Part shown: one piece after another, positions 9,351-17,713 of the stretch
How positions within the stretch are numbered: position 1 is the first letter of the stretch
How the letters are laid out: every line of letters starts with the position of its first letter
The notes under the pieces: generated by a model
What the model was told of the DNA's origin: nothing
Database searches by the model: none
The model's input: the letters and a program-made list of their open reading frames with translations, nothing else
From: Epsilonproteobacteria bacterium UBA4036
GTDB lineage: Bacteria; Campylobacterota; Campylobacteria; Campylobacterales; Arcobacteraceae
Assembly: GCA_002382325.1 (NCBI GenBank)
Contig: DGAG01000007.1
Span: forward strand, 124,001-188,000
Length of the DNA: 64,000 bases
Direction of reading: 5' to 3'
Made by a program: the position numbers and the translations under genes

Positions 9351-9378
9351 ATTAGTGAAAACATTAATTTTCACAGTT
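9351..9378. other. Putative dif_H-type Xer recombination site
   Basis: The site has an 11-6-11 architecture: left arm ATTAGTGAAAA, centre CATTAA, right arm TTTTCACAGTT. The inner seven bases of each arm are perfectly inverted (GTGAAAA/TTTTCAC). This is the layout of bacterial dif sites, and the GAAAA/TTTTC inner arms resemble what I recall of dif_H. It sits between the xerH start and the 3' end of a small gene. A second small palindrome, CTAATT-TATTCT-AATTAG, abuts it at 9338-9355. Cleavage has not been shown; the call is by architecture and position. Confidence 0.6.
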
Positions 9379-9387
9379 AAACTTGTT

Positions 9388-9663
9388 TTACCATAAGGTG
9401 GCTGTTTCATAGTTCTCTTTGTTGGTTTTTATCTCCAAATAAATATTTTCACTGTAATCAATGTAAATATTGTACTCTCCAATGTTAATTAAGTTTTGAA
9501 CTTCTTTTTTATTGAGATAAAACTCGTCGTTACAACTGCCTAAATCACTTAAATAATACTCTACCATTGATGGTGCCATATTGCTTATGGCTTCTTCAAG
9601 TTTATCAAAGTCTTGAACATCAAAGGTAGAAAAAAGCAAGTTCTTGTTGAGTTGTGTAATCAT
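9388..9663 (-). CDS. Hypothetical protein (91 aa)
   Basis: Small acidic soluble protein without signal peptide, membrane segment or cysteine cluster (one Cys in LGSCNDEF). Family not recognised. It starts 11 bp downstream of the stop of the coiled-coil gene at 9675-10094 and is read in the same direction, so the two are probably one unit. Its stop lies 10 bp from the dif-like site and it is followed by xerH. A link to chromosome segregation would only be guesswork from position. Confidence 0.6.
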   Translation of the reverse strand: MITQLNKNLLFSTFDVQDFDKLEEAISNMAPSMVEYYLSDLGSCNDEFYLNKKEVQNLINIGEYNIYIDYSENIYLEIKTNKENYETATLW

Positions 9664-9674
9664 AAAGACCTTTT

Positions 9675-10094
9675 TTACTTATTTAAACCATTCAGCAGTG
9701 AAGCCATTCGATTTAAATCGAGTTTACCACTGCTGTTATTGTTTTCTGATTTATTTTGTGTTTCTTCTTGCGGAACATCATTGATAAAGTCATTGTAGTT
9801 GTTGTTTTGCTGTTCATTGCTTGGTTTCGTGTCGCTTTTTTTATCGTGTCCCAAAAGAGATTCGATTTTTCCTAACATAGAGTTGATGTTATTGTTTTGT
9901 TGTGTGTTGACATCTTCATATTTACTTAAATCTTCTTCTAAAGACTCTTTTTCTTTGATTAAACTGCTTTTTTCCAAGGTTAATTTTTCCACTTGATTGT
10001 TTAATACATTATTCTCTTCTTGGAGTTTTTCATACGCTGTGATTAATTTTGATAAAGCTTCATTAAGTTTTGCAATTGTTTCATTGTTATTCAT
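9675..10094 (-). CDS. Hypothetical coiled-coil protein (139 aa)
   Basis: No known family recognised. Residues about 5-65 form a strong coiled coil with heptad leucines (LNEALSKLITAYEKLQEEN and onward). The rest is a polar, Asn/Gln-rich segment (NEQQNNNYNDF) ending in a short hydrophobic patch, RMASLLNGLNK. No signal peptide or membrane segment is seen. The downstream gene at 9388 follows closely. Good ATG start and full open frame; function unknown. Confidence 0.6.
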   Translation of the reverse strand: MNNNETIAKLNEALSKLITAYEKLQEENNVLNNQVEKLTLEKSSLIKEKESLEEDLSKYEDVNTQQNNNINSMLGKIESLLGHDKKSDTKPSNEQQNNNYNDFINDVPQEETQNKSENNNSSGKLDLNRMASLLNGLNK

Positions 10095-10145
10095 CGATAT
10101 TCCTTATATAAAATTCTGAATTTTAAAACCGTATTATGACAAAAT

Positions 10146-12107
10146 TTAACTGATAATATCATCAATTTTCAACAAGGAATCCACACTGGGTTCTTTATGG
10201 GCAAATTCCAAATATAACTCATTCATATCAGCTGAGCCCCCTCTTTCTAAAATGGTGGTTTTATATCTTAATGCCAACTCTTGGTTAAAAACCGTACTGT
10301 TTAAAAAGAGATAAAAGGTATCCGCACTGAGTACTTCTGCCCATTTATAACTGTAATACCCTGCACTGTAACCCCCGGCAAAAATATGCGAAAAACTGTG
10401 TTGAAATTTGTTATATTTTGGTGGTTTAAGTGCTGATATTTCATCTCGGATTGAATCCATCAAAGCTTGTACTTCTTTGCCTTTGTATAAGCGTTGATAG
10501 AGTTTAAAATCAAACAAAGCAAACTCGACTTGTCGAATAAGAGCTAAAGAAGATTGAAAATTCTTAGCATTGATAATTTTTTGTATGGCTTCGTCACTCA
10601 AAACTTCTTGAGTTTGATAGTGTTTAGCAAAGAGTTTTAACACCTCTTTATCGTAAGAAAAATACTCTAAAAATTGAGAAGGAAACTCGACACAATCCCA
10701 AGCCACACCGGCAATACCACTTACAAAAGGCTCTTGAACTTTACTTAAAAGATGATGCAGAGCATGTCCCATTTCATGAAAGAGTGTTACAACATCATCG
10801 TGCCGCAATAAAGAAGGAGTATTTTCATTTGAAGGAGGAAAATTGCATACAATAAACGCCGTAGGAAGTTGTTTTTCTCCATTGGTATTGATATAATGTG
10901 AGTGCCAATTATTCATCCATGCTCCCCCACGTTTATCTTTTCTGGCTTCCAAATCAAGGTATATTCGAGCAATAACATTGTTGTTTTCATAGATATCATA
11001 AACCTTAACTTTTTCATCCCACGCTGCAGCTTGAGTTAATTTAAAGTCGATATTAAAGAGTTTATGTAAGAAATTAAAAAAACCATCAAGTACAGAATTT
11101 TGCTCAAAATAGGGTCGATAATACTCTTGGTCAATATCATATTTTTCTTTTTTAAGCTTCTCACTGTAGTAAGCCATATCAAAACTTTTGATGCTTCTAA
11201 TCCCATCTTTTAAAGCCAGTTTTTGAACTTCAGCAACCTCTTCTTTTGCTTTAATTTTAGCCTTGTTTGCAAGTTCGTATAAGAAAGTTATGACCTCATT
11301 TTCACTCTTAGCCATTTTAGTTGCCAATGAATATTGAGCATAGTTTTCAAAGCCCAAAATATTAGAACGTTCAAGTTTTAATGTCAGAATTTGATCAATG
11401 ATTTTTTGATTATTTTTTGCTCGAGTTGTGTATGCTTTATAGATGTGCTCTCTGAGTTTTCGGTTGCTTCCATAGGTAATATACGCCAAATACGAAGGCA
11501 TTTGAAGTGTGAATTTATAGTATGTTTTGCCCTCTTCTTCAAACGATGCCAAAGCCAAATCACTTTGAGGAATCTCTTTAACATCTTCAAAATCTTCTAC
11601 AACCATTTCAAACGCATTGGTTGCATCTAAGAGATTTTGAGAAAACGTATTGGAAAGCTGTGAAAGTTTCAAATTGATTTTCTTGAGTCTTTTTTTCTTT
11701 TCATTATCTAAGCCACAACCTCCCAATTTGAAGTCTCTAATTTCATTTTCAAGTACTTTTTTTTGTATATCATTTAAAGAACTATTATAATTATAATGTA
11801 TAGTTTTTAAAGAGGTGTAAATGTATTCATTTTGGGATAGCTCAGTTTCGTAATTTGAAAGTAAAGGAATAATCTCCTCTTGCACTTTTTGTGTGGTTTT
11901 TGTATTTTTAACCGAATCAATGTGAAATAAGGGTGTAACAAATTCATTTAAGTTTTCTGCAATTTCTTGATAGGGTTTTACAAAACTCTCATAGGTTTTA
12001 TTTTGAATTTTAAGTAAACTTTTTATGGCTGCCCTACTCTTTTTTAATTCAACCTCAAGTCGTTCTTTACTTTTTTCTAAATTCTCAATCGTAAACTCTT
12101 TAAACAT
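10146..12107 (-). CDS. M3-family zinc oligopeptidase
   Basis: 653 residues. The thimet-oligopeptidase zinc motif HEMGHALHH lies near residue 442, with the downstream glutamate region FPSQFLEYF, as in oligopeptidase A/PrlC-type M3 enzymes that degrade short peptides in the cytoplasm. No signal peptide is visible. The C-terminus has HSFSHIFAGGYSAGYYSYKWAE, read here without breaking the family pattern of Tyr/His substrate-loop residues. An AAGGAG ribosome site lies just upstream of the ATG. It could be labelled PrlC-like or an oligoendopeptidase; the exact subfamily is not resolved. Confidence 0.9.
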   Translation of the reverse strand: MFKEFTIENLEKSKERLEVELKKSRAAIKSLLKIQNKTYESFVKPYQEIAENLNEFVTPLFHIDSVKNTKTTQKVQEEIIPLLSNYETELSQNEYIYTSLKTIHYNYNSSLNDIQKKVLENEIRDFKLGGCGLDNEKKKRLKKINLKLSQLSNTFSQNLLDATNAFEMVVEDFEDVKEIPQSDLALASFEEEGKTYYKFTLQMPSYLAYITYGSNRKLREHIYKAYTTRAKNNQKIIDQILTLKLERSNILGFENYAQYSLATKMAKSENEVITFLYELANKAKIKAKEEVAEVQKLALKDGIRSIKSFDMAYYSEKLKKEKYDIDQEYYRPYFEQNSVLDGFFNFLHKLFNIDFKLTQAAAWDEKVKVYDIYENNNVIARIYLDLEARKDKRGGAWMNNWHSHYINTNGEKQLPTAFIVCNFPPSNENTPSLLRHDDVVTLFHEMGHALHHLLSKVQEPFVSGIAGVAWDCVEFPSQFLEYFSYDKEVLKLFAKHYQTQEVLSDEAIQKIINAKNFQSSLALIRQVEFALFDFKLYQRLYKGKEVQALMDSIRDEISALKPPKYNKFQHSFSHIFAGGYSAGYYSYKWAEVLSADTFYLFLNSTVFNQELALRYKTTILERGGSADMNELYLEFAHKEPSVDSLLKIDDIIS

Positions 12108-12190
12108 TTTTTCTCCTTATAATGTGTGTTATTTATTTTTTAATTTTTAACTTAATCTTTCAGCTGATAAAAAATTATTTTTTATCAAAG

Positions 12191-13018
12191 TTAGTGATTA
12201 AATTCAACCCAGAATCCTCTGTCAAACTGTGCATAATCTTTATAAAATTCCACTTTGTTTGTCGAAAATTGTTTTAAAAATTGACTCAAAGATGGCTTTT
12301 GATCATAGCCCATTTCACAAAAAAGATAGGGAATATTTCTTTGATGGGTTTGTACTATTATTTGCTTTAATAACTCATCTCCTACTTCTCCTGCAAATAA
12401 AGCATTATGAGGTTCATATTTTACATTGTGTGGTAAAATATACTCATTGGCAATATAAGGTGGGTTGGAAATCACCATATCAAAATCTCCTACAACATTG
12501 TCAAACAAATCACTTTGAATAAAGTTGATTTTATCCAAAACATTATGTTTGAGAGCATTCTCTTTTGCCAGTTGCAGTGCGATTGGATTAATATCAATGC
12601 CAACGATTTCAATGTTTTCAACTAACAATGCAAGCATTATACTTATAACACCACTGCCTACTCCTATTTCTAAAACACGTTTGGGTTTTTTCGGTAAGTT
12701 ATTCAAACACGTAATGGCATGTTCAACTAAAAGTTCTGTTTCAGGTCTTGGAATCAAAACCCCCTTTTTGGTGTAAAATATCTCTCCGTAAAAAGAGGCT
12801 TTACCAATGAGATATTCCAAAGGATAATGAGTTGCTCGTTTTTGAATCAATTTTTCCAACTCTTTTTGTTGTTCAAACTCTTGATGATAGTTTAAATGCA
12901 ACCAAATGGTATTTTTATTGAGCAGATGTCCTATTAAAATTTCAACCTCTTTTGCAGGTATATGAGTAATCTCTTTTAATTTTTGACTCTGTTCTTGAAT
13001 GGTTTGTTTAATGGTCAT
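12191..13018 (-). CDS. prmC: Release factor glutamine methyltransferase PrmC
   Basis: 275 residues. An N-terminal helical domain is followed by a class I SAM methyltransferase with VLEIGVGSGVISIMLAL, VGIDINPIALQLA and the substrate-glutamine motif NPPY in MVISNPPYIANEY. RPETELLVEHA in front of the methyltransferase core is typical of PrmC. It methylates the GGQ glutamine of peptide release factors 1 and 2. It is transcribed in the same direction as the M3 peptidase with an 83-bp gap. Confidence 0.95.
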   Translation of the reverse strand: MTIKQTIQEQSQKLKEITHIPAKEVEILIGHLLNKNTIWLHLNYHQEFEQQKELEKLIQKRATHYPLEYLIGKASFYGEIFYTKKGVLIPRPETELLVEHAITCLNNLPKKPKRVLEIGVGSGVISIMLALLVENIEIVGIDINPIALQLAKENALKHNVLDKINFIQSDLFDNVVGDFDMVISNPPYIANEYILPHNVKYEPHNALFAGEVGDELLKQIIVQTHQRNIPYLFCEMGYDQKPSLSQFLKQFSTNKVEFYKDYAQFDRGFWVEFNH

Positions 13019-13142
13019 AATGTGTTGCCTTTTTAAAAGTGGGTATTATATTATAAAATTGATTTTGTTAGACTTTTAAAATTGAGTATATTCTAAGAGT
13101 GTTTATAATAAAATCAAACTTATTTTACTATGAGAGAGAACA

Positions 13143-13439
13143 ATGAAGTTTTTATTTGCTACCGTTGCCTTAGTTTTTATTTTGTCAGGCTGTTCTAATT
13201 CAAAAAGCAGCTCGGGTATAGAAGTTTGGACGGCATTTATTTTTCCTGACAAATCCAACACCAAAAGAAGTATGCAGTACGGTGAATTTCCTACGTTAGA
13301 AACATGTCAGGAAGCAGCTGTTGCTAAATTGGTTGAAATTAATGCTGCACAAACGGGATACAGTGAGTGTGGGTTAAATTGTTATTTTCATGAAGGTATG
13401 AAAGCAACAGTATGTGAACGAGTTGTGACTAAAAAATAG
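13143..13439 (+). CDS. Small lipoprotein of unknown function (98 aa)
   Basis: The N-terminus MKFLFATVALVFILSGC is a lipoprotein signal with Cys17 as the predicted lipid anchor. The mature part is short with four further cysteines (TCQE, ECGLNC, TVCER), suggesting one or two disulfides in the periplasm. Family not recognised. A possible sigma-70 promoter lies upstream: TTGAGT at 13082 and TATAAT at 13104, 16 bp apart. It stands alone; a weak hairpin follows at 13472-13491. Confidence 0.75.
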   Translation: MKFLFATVALVFILSGCSNSKSSSGIEVWTAFIFPDKSNTKRSMQYGEFPTLETCQEAAVAKLVEINAAQTGYSECGLNCYFHEGMKATVCERVVTKK

Positions 13440-13471
13440 TTTTGTATAACTGTTATTTTAAAACCCTTATT

Positions 13472-13491
13472 AAAGCCTTTTATTAGGCTTT
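13472..13491 (+). terminator. Weak hairpin after the small lipoprotein gene
   Basis: AAAGCC and GGCTTT flank an eight-base AT loop 32 bp after the lipoprotein stop. There is no good U-tract, so this is a weak terminator candidate. Confidence 0.3.
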
Positions 13492-13561
13492 ATGAAAAAA
13501 TACTTATATAAAATGTATAAGCATAATATCTCTAAAAGAAGCTACATTTATAGGATCATGA

Positions 13562-15331
13562 TTGAAAGAAATCACATTTAAGTACCTTATAAAACTTATT
13601 TTACGCAATAAAAAAAGCTTTGTCTATGGACAAATTCTGACTTTGGTGGCAATTTTAATCAGTATTCCTATTCCTTTGATGTTGCCTGTGCTTGTGGATG
13701 AAGTTTTATTGGAAAAACCTGCCTTGTTTGTTCATACGATTGATGCCGTTTTTGGGCAAGGCAATGCGTTTTACTATATTGCTATTGTGGCATTGAGTGT
13801 AATTTTTTTGCGGTTTTTTCATTTTGCTGTATCTGTGGTTGTTACAAAGATTTTTACGGCCATAGCAAAAGAAGTGACCTTTGAAGTGCGTCAAAAGCTT
13901 TTAAGCCACTTAGAACATGTTTGCATGAATGAGTATGAAACCTTGGGTAATGGTGCTGTTAGTGCCAATTTAGTTACGGATGTCAATACGTTGGATAATT
14001 TTATTATCACTGGGGCCAGTAAATTTATCGCTTCGGTACTCTCTTTGATTGCCATTTCAATTGTTATGATTGTTATCCACCCTATTTTAGGGATGATGAT
14101 TTTAATTATTCAACCTATTATTATGCTCATTTCCAAAAAAATTTCCAAATCGGTTGTGATCTTAAAAAAGAATGAGAACAAAGCCATTGAGAACTTTCAA
14201 GAGAATATTTCAGAAGTGCTAGAACTGTTTGGACAAATTAAAGCCAGCAACAAAGAGCAGTTTTTCTTTAAAACTTCCATCCAACAAGCCAAAAATATTC
14301 AAAACACTTCCAACGAATACAACTATAAAAGTGTAGCATATGAGCGATTTTCCTTTACGATTTTTTTAGCAGCGTTTGAAATCTTAAGAGCCACGGGGCT
14401 TTTAATGGTAGTTTACAGCGATTTAAGTATTGGGATGATGTTTGCAATGTTTGGGTATATTTGGGTCATTATGACTCCTGTTCAAGATATTTTATCGATG
14501 CAATACTCCTATGCCAGTGCCAAAGCAGCAATTGAAAGACTCAATAAGATTTTGAAACTAAATCTTGAGTCCAATGGTGTTGAAAAGCTTTCAACTTGTG
14601 ATAAAAAACTTGATTTAAAGATAAAAAATTTGTCTTTTGCTTACACGTCAGAGAAATCCATTTTAAGAGATATCTCTTTGACTGTCCCTTTTGGTCAAAA
14701 AGTGGCACTTATTGGTGCAAGTGGAAGCGGAAAAACTACTTTGGCTCAAATTATTTCGGGATTTTATGAAAAAACCTCGGGAGAAATCTTTTATAATGAC
14801 CTAAGTATTGAAAAAATTGATAAAAAAAGTCTACGAGAATCGATTTTTTTAGTACTTCAAATGCCAATTTTGTTTAACAATACCTTGCGTTTTAATATTA
14901 CGATGGGAAATGAAAGCATTGACGATGTTATAATTGAAAAAGCATTGGAAATCGCCCAACTCAAAGAGATTGTAGATTCGATGGATAAAGGTTTAGATAC
15001 GGTTGTAGGTAAACACGGTATTCGTCTTTCTGGTGGTCAAAGACAGCGTCTTTCTATTGCTCGTATGATTGTATCCAATCCCAGTGTGGTGATTTTTGAT
15101 GAGTCAACCTCGGCATTGGATGTTCATACTGAAACAAAACTCTTTTTGGCATTAGAAGAGTTTTTAAAAGAGAAAACCGTTATAACTATTGCACACCGTT
15201 TAAGTACGGTTAAAAATGCCGATACTATTTTTGTATTACACGATGGAGAGATTGTTCAGCAAGGCACACATGAAGAGCTGGAACAAGAAGTAGGACACTA
15301 TACGGAGTTTGTCAAAAATCAGTTACTTTGA
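13562..15331 (+). CDS. ABC exporter, fused membrane and ATPase domains
   Basis: 589 residues: an ABC-transporter type 1 membrane domain with about six hydrophobic segments (1-320) fused to an ATPase with Walker A GASGSGKTT near 382, signature LSGGQRQR near 488, Walker B VVIFDESTSALD and the H-loop TIAHRLSTV. The start is TTG at 13562 with AGGA 7-10 bp upstream; the nearby ATG at 13558 is in another frame and stops quickly. The layout fits MsbA-like or peptide/lipid exporters. No peptidase domain or partner gene identifies the substrate. Confidence 0.85.
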   Translation: MKEITFKYLIKLILRNKKSFVYGQILTLVAILISIPIPLMLPVLVDEVLLEKPALFVHTIDAVFGQGNAFYYIAIVALSVIFLRFFHFAVSVVVTKIFTAIAKEVTFEVRQKLLSHLEHVCMNEYETLGNGAVSANLVTDVNTLDNFIITGASKFIASVLSLIAISIVMIVIHPILGMMILIIQPIIMLISKKISKSVVILKKNENKAIENFQENISEVLELFGQIKASNKEQFFFKTSIQQAKNIQNTSNEYNYKSVAYERFSFTIFLAAFEILRATGLLMVVYSDLSIGMMFAMFGYIWVIMTPVQDILSMQYSYASAKAAIERLNKILKLNLESNGVEKLSTCDKKLDLKIKNLSFAYTSEKSILRDISLTVPFGQKVALIGASGSGKTTLAQIISGFYEKTSGEIFYNDLSIEKIDKKSLRESIFLVLQMPILFNNTLRFNITMGNESIDDVIIEKALEIAQLKEIVDSMDKGLDTVVGKHGIRLSGGQRQRLSIARMIVSNPSVVIFDESTSALDVHTETKLFLALEEFLKEKTVITIAHRLSTVKNADTIFVLHDGEIVQQGTHEELEQEVGHYTEFVKNQLL

Positions 15332-15538
15332 TTTTTCATTCAAAGAAGTTTGTGGTGATGATTGAAGTTCTTGATTTTCTTTGCCCCAAGAAAAAAAATA
15401 GATAAGTCCAATGGCAATAAGAAGCAAAAGCAGTGTAAATTGAAGAAGACCTCTTAATCCATACCCTCTTAAAACAAAAAACATACTGCCTAAAATCAAG
15501 ATTTTTAAAAGCCATAAGAAAATATCGTAACTGTTCAT
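15323..15538 (-). CDS. Small two-helix membrane protein (71 aa)
   Basis: Two hydrophobic segments (about residues 7-23 and 29-49) are followed by a polar tail. Family not recognised. Its last 9 bp overlap the end of the convergent ABC exporter gene. The good hydrophobic pattern and isolated start support it as real, but with such a short frame it is only probable. Confidence 0.5.
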   Translation of the reverse strand: MNSYDIFLWLLKILILGSMFFVLRGYGLRGLLQFTLLLLLIAIGLIYFFSWGKENQELQSSPQTSLNEKSK

Positions 15539-15652
15539 ACTGAATCCACTTTTTTAATGAATTTTACAATAAAAATTGATAATTATGCTAAAGTCAAAAA
15601 GTTTCTTTAAATCAAAGCTAAGTTACAATTCGAAAAAAACAAAAGGGTATGA

Positions 15653-16624
15653 ATGGTTTTATATGCGTTGGCGATTATTGTAGGATTTGCTTTATTGGTT
15701 TGGAGTGCAGACCGATTTGTAGATGGAGCTGCCTCTGTGGCAAAACATTTAGGGATGCCTTCATTGCTCATTGGGATTTTAATTGTAGGATTTGGAACCT
15801 CTGCTCCTGAAATGGTGGTTTCAGCCATTGCTGCTTTAGAAGGTAATCCTGCCTTGGCTTTGGGCAATGCGTTGGGGTCAAATATTGTTAATATTGCTTT
15901 GATTTTAGGCGTTACGGCTTTGGTTGCTCCTATTGCTGTGCATTCAAAAATTGTTAAAAAAGAGTTGCCTTTATTGTTGTTTATTGTATTTGCATCTGGA
16001 TATTTACTTCTTGATAACCAATTAACTCTGCTTGAGGGAATAGTTTTATTGTTGGCATTTTTTGGTTTAATTGCTTGGTCAATTGTTTCTGCTATTAAAG
16101 GCAAAGGTGATATTTTGGAAAGCGAAATAGAAAATGAACTTCAAGAACATCCCATGAGTTTAAAAGCCGGTATCGTTTGGCTGATTATTGGTTTGGTTTT
16201 ACTTATAGGCAGTTCACGACTTCTTGTGTGGGGTGCCGTAGGGATTGCCACTAAATTTGGTGTGAGTGATTTAATCATTGGATTAACTATTGTGGCATTG
16301 GGTACTTCTTTGCCTGAACTTGCCGCTTCTGTTATTGCTGCACGTAAAGGGGAACATGATATTGCCATTGGAAATGTTGTGGGTTCAAATATGTTTAATA
16401 TTTTAGCCGTTATTGGTATTGCCACTGTTATTAGCCCTATGAATCAAATTGCTCCTGAAGTGCTAAATCGAGACTGGATTGTTATGGTGGCACTAACGAT
16501 TGCTCTATTTGTGATGGCGTATGGGTTCAGAGGAAAAGAGGGGCAAATCAGTCGAGTCGAAGGGTTTGTTTTAGTGCTTTGTTATGTGGCATATAACTCG
16601 TATTTGGGATATTTATTATACTAA
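15653..16624 (+). CDS. Calcium/sodium antiporter (CaCA family, YrbG-like)
   Basis: 323 residues with about ten membrane helices. Both alpha-repeats of the cation/Ca2+ exchanger superfamily are visible: GFGTSAPEMVVS with ALGNALGSNIVNI in the first half, and ALGTSLPELAAS with AIGNVVGSNMFNI in the second. These carry the ion-binding Glu/Asn residues. A hydrophilic loop separates the halves. Ion specificity (Ca2+ versus K+) is not certain. It is convergent with the CBS gene, with a shared hairpin between them. Confidence 0.92.
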   Translation: MVLYALAIIVGFALLVWSADRFVDGAASVAKHLGMPSLLIGILIVGFGTSAPEMVVSAIAALEGNPALALGNALGSNIVNIALILGVTALVAPIAVHSKIVKKELPLLLFIVFASGYLLLDNQLTLLEGIVLLLAFFGLIAWSIVSAIKGKGDILESEIENELQEHPMSLKAGIVWLIIGLVLLIGSSRLLVWGAVGIATKFGVSDLIIGLTIVALGTSLPELAASVIAARKGEHDIAIGNVVGSNMFNILAVIGIATVISPMNQIAPEVLNRDWIVMVALTIALFVMAYGFRGKEGQISRVEGFVLVLCYVAYNSYLGYLLY

Positions 16625-16646
16625 AATGGGCTGAAAACCCCATTTT
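16623..16646. terminator. Bidirectional terminator between antiporter and CBS genes
   Basis: AAAATGGG pairs with CCCATTTT around an eight-base loop. The hairpin overlaps the stop codons of both convergent genes and gives a T-run on each side, so it can act in both directions. Confidence 0.7.
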
Positions 16647-17256
16647 ATGACCATAATTGCAGTTTAGGTAATTGAGAGATGGCTTTGATTAAGTCTGTTT
16701 TGGAAATAATACCCAACAAAATATCTTCTTCATCCACCACAGGAATCGCCTCAAGCTTAAAATCCACCATAACCTTTGCGACTCTTCTGATATCTGAAAT
16801 GGGATCGGTGGTAATCATATCGGGTAAAAAGAGGTCTTCAATTTTTTTGTTTAAAATATTTTCATAATTTTCCAAATCTTCCATGAGAAGATTTAAAATA
16901 AATTTTTGAGTTAATAATCCAACAATTTTTTTGCCGTATGACGTAATGGGAATTTGTCCAATCCCCTCCTCTTTTAAAAGAGCATACGCCTCTTCTAAGC
17001 TGGCAGCAACATCAATAGTGATAACCTCTTTGCTCATAATATCTTTCACATGATAAACGGGTTCTGAAATATCAAGATTCGCCATTTTTTTGTAAGCATT
17101 AAGTGCATCATCTTTCTTTTTGTTTGAAAAATCGTTAATAAGCCCCTCATCGGGCTTAAATCTTGATTCGCTCGATTCATCAATGTTTTTAAGGTTGTAT
17201 AAATTGTCAGCCGTACTTCTAAAACCAACACTTCCATTGTTGTATATGGTAAACAT
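16645..17256 (-). CDS. CBS-domain pair protein
   Basis: 203 residues. Residues about 1-70 are of unknown type. A tandem CBS pair follows: VKDIMSKEVITIDVAASLEEAYALL with GQIPI, and FLPDMITTDPISDIRRVAKVM with AIPVVDEEDILLGIISKTDLI. CBS pairs bind adenine nucleotides and regulate partner proteins or act alone. No fused enzyme or transporter domain is present, so the partner is unknown. Convergent with the antiporter. Confidence 0.85.
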   Translation of the reverse strand: MFTIYNNGSVGFRSTADNLYNLKNIDESSESRFKPDEGLINDFSNKKKDDALNAYKKMANLDISEPVYHVKDIMSKEVITIDVAASLEEAYALLKEEGIGQIPITSYGKKIVGLLTQKFILNLLMEDLENYENILNKKIEDLFLPDMITTDPISDIRRVAKVMVDFKLEAIPVVDEEDILLGIISKTDLIKAISQLPKLQLWS

Positions 17257-17340
17257 CTGTTTCCTTTAAAAATTTTATTATGTCTTGTAGGGTTAATTCT
17301 AGCATTTAGTTATTGAATATACAAGGATAATATTTAATAT

Positions 17341-17629
17341 CTCTCTTGAAAACCTAAAGGTTTCCGCTCTCTTACTTTGTGTGGATAAAGTAAGCAAAAC
17401 CACCAACGAAACTTCAAAGCCCTTGGGGTTCCCTCACTTATTATTTTTTATTTCTGCCTGCGGAACTCCTCGAAAAAGTGCTAAATGCACTTTTTCGACG
17501 AGTTCCACAGCGCAGAAAAAAAAGTCTAAAATCTTAGGGTCTGCTCCTTCATCAACTTGGCAGTCTTTTTTGCTTACTTTTTCGAGACCAAAAAGTAAGA
17601 AAGCGGAGACCTTTAGGTCTTCAAGAGAG
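17341..17629. repeat. 289-bp imperfect palindromic intergenic element
   Basis: The outer 38-bp arms (17341-17378 and 17592-17629) are inverted repeats with three mismatches. At the centre, a 22-bp arm pair ending in GAAAAAGTGC and starting with GCACTTTTTC flanks the five-base loop TAAAT (17482-17486). Each half also has a nested hairpin: CTTACTTT with AAAGTAAG on the left, CTTACTTTTT with AAAAAGTAAG on the right. The 457-bp space between the CBS gene and the AbiTii gene holds no convincing gene; the only open frame simply reads through the palindrome. No transposase is present, and it could be a non-autonomous mobile element or a long-hairpin RNA. Confidence 0.85.
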
Positions 17630-17713
17630 AGTCTTTTAGCTTTTTATTATAGTGTTTCTTATTTTCTAACTCTCATATACACACCAAACGAAGACGATGG
17701 GAGAGTGTGATGT

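Noticed and set aside
17381..17710. 109-aa open frame on + strand
   Set aside because: It reads straight through the 289-bp palindrome and has no plausible protein features.
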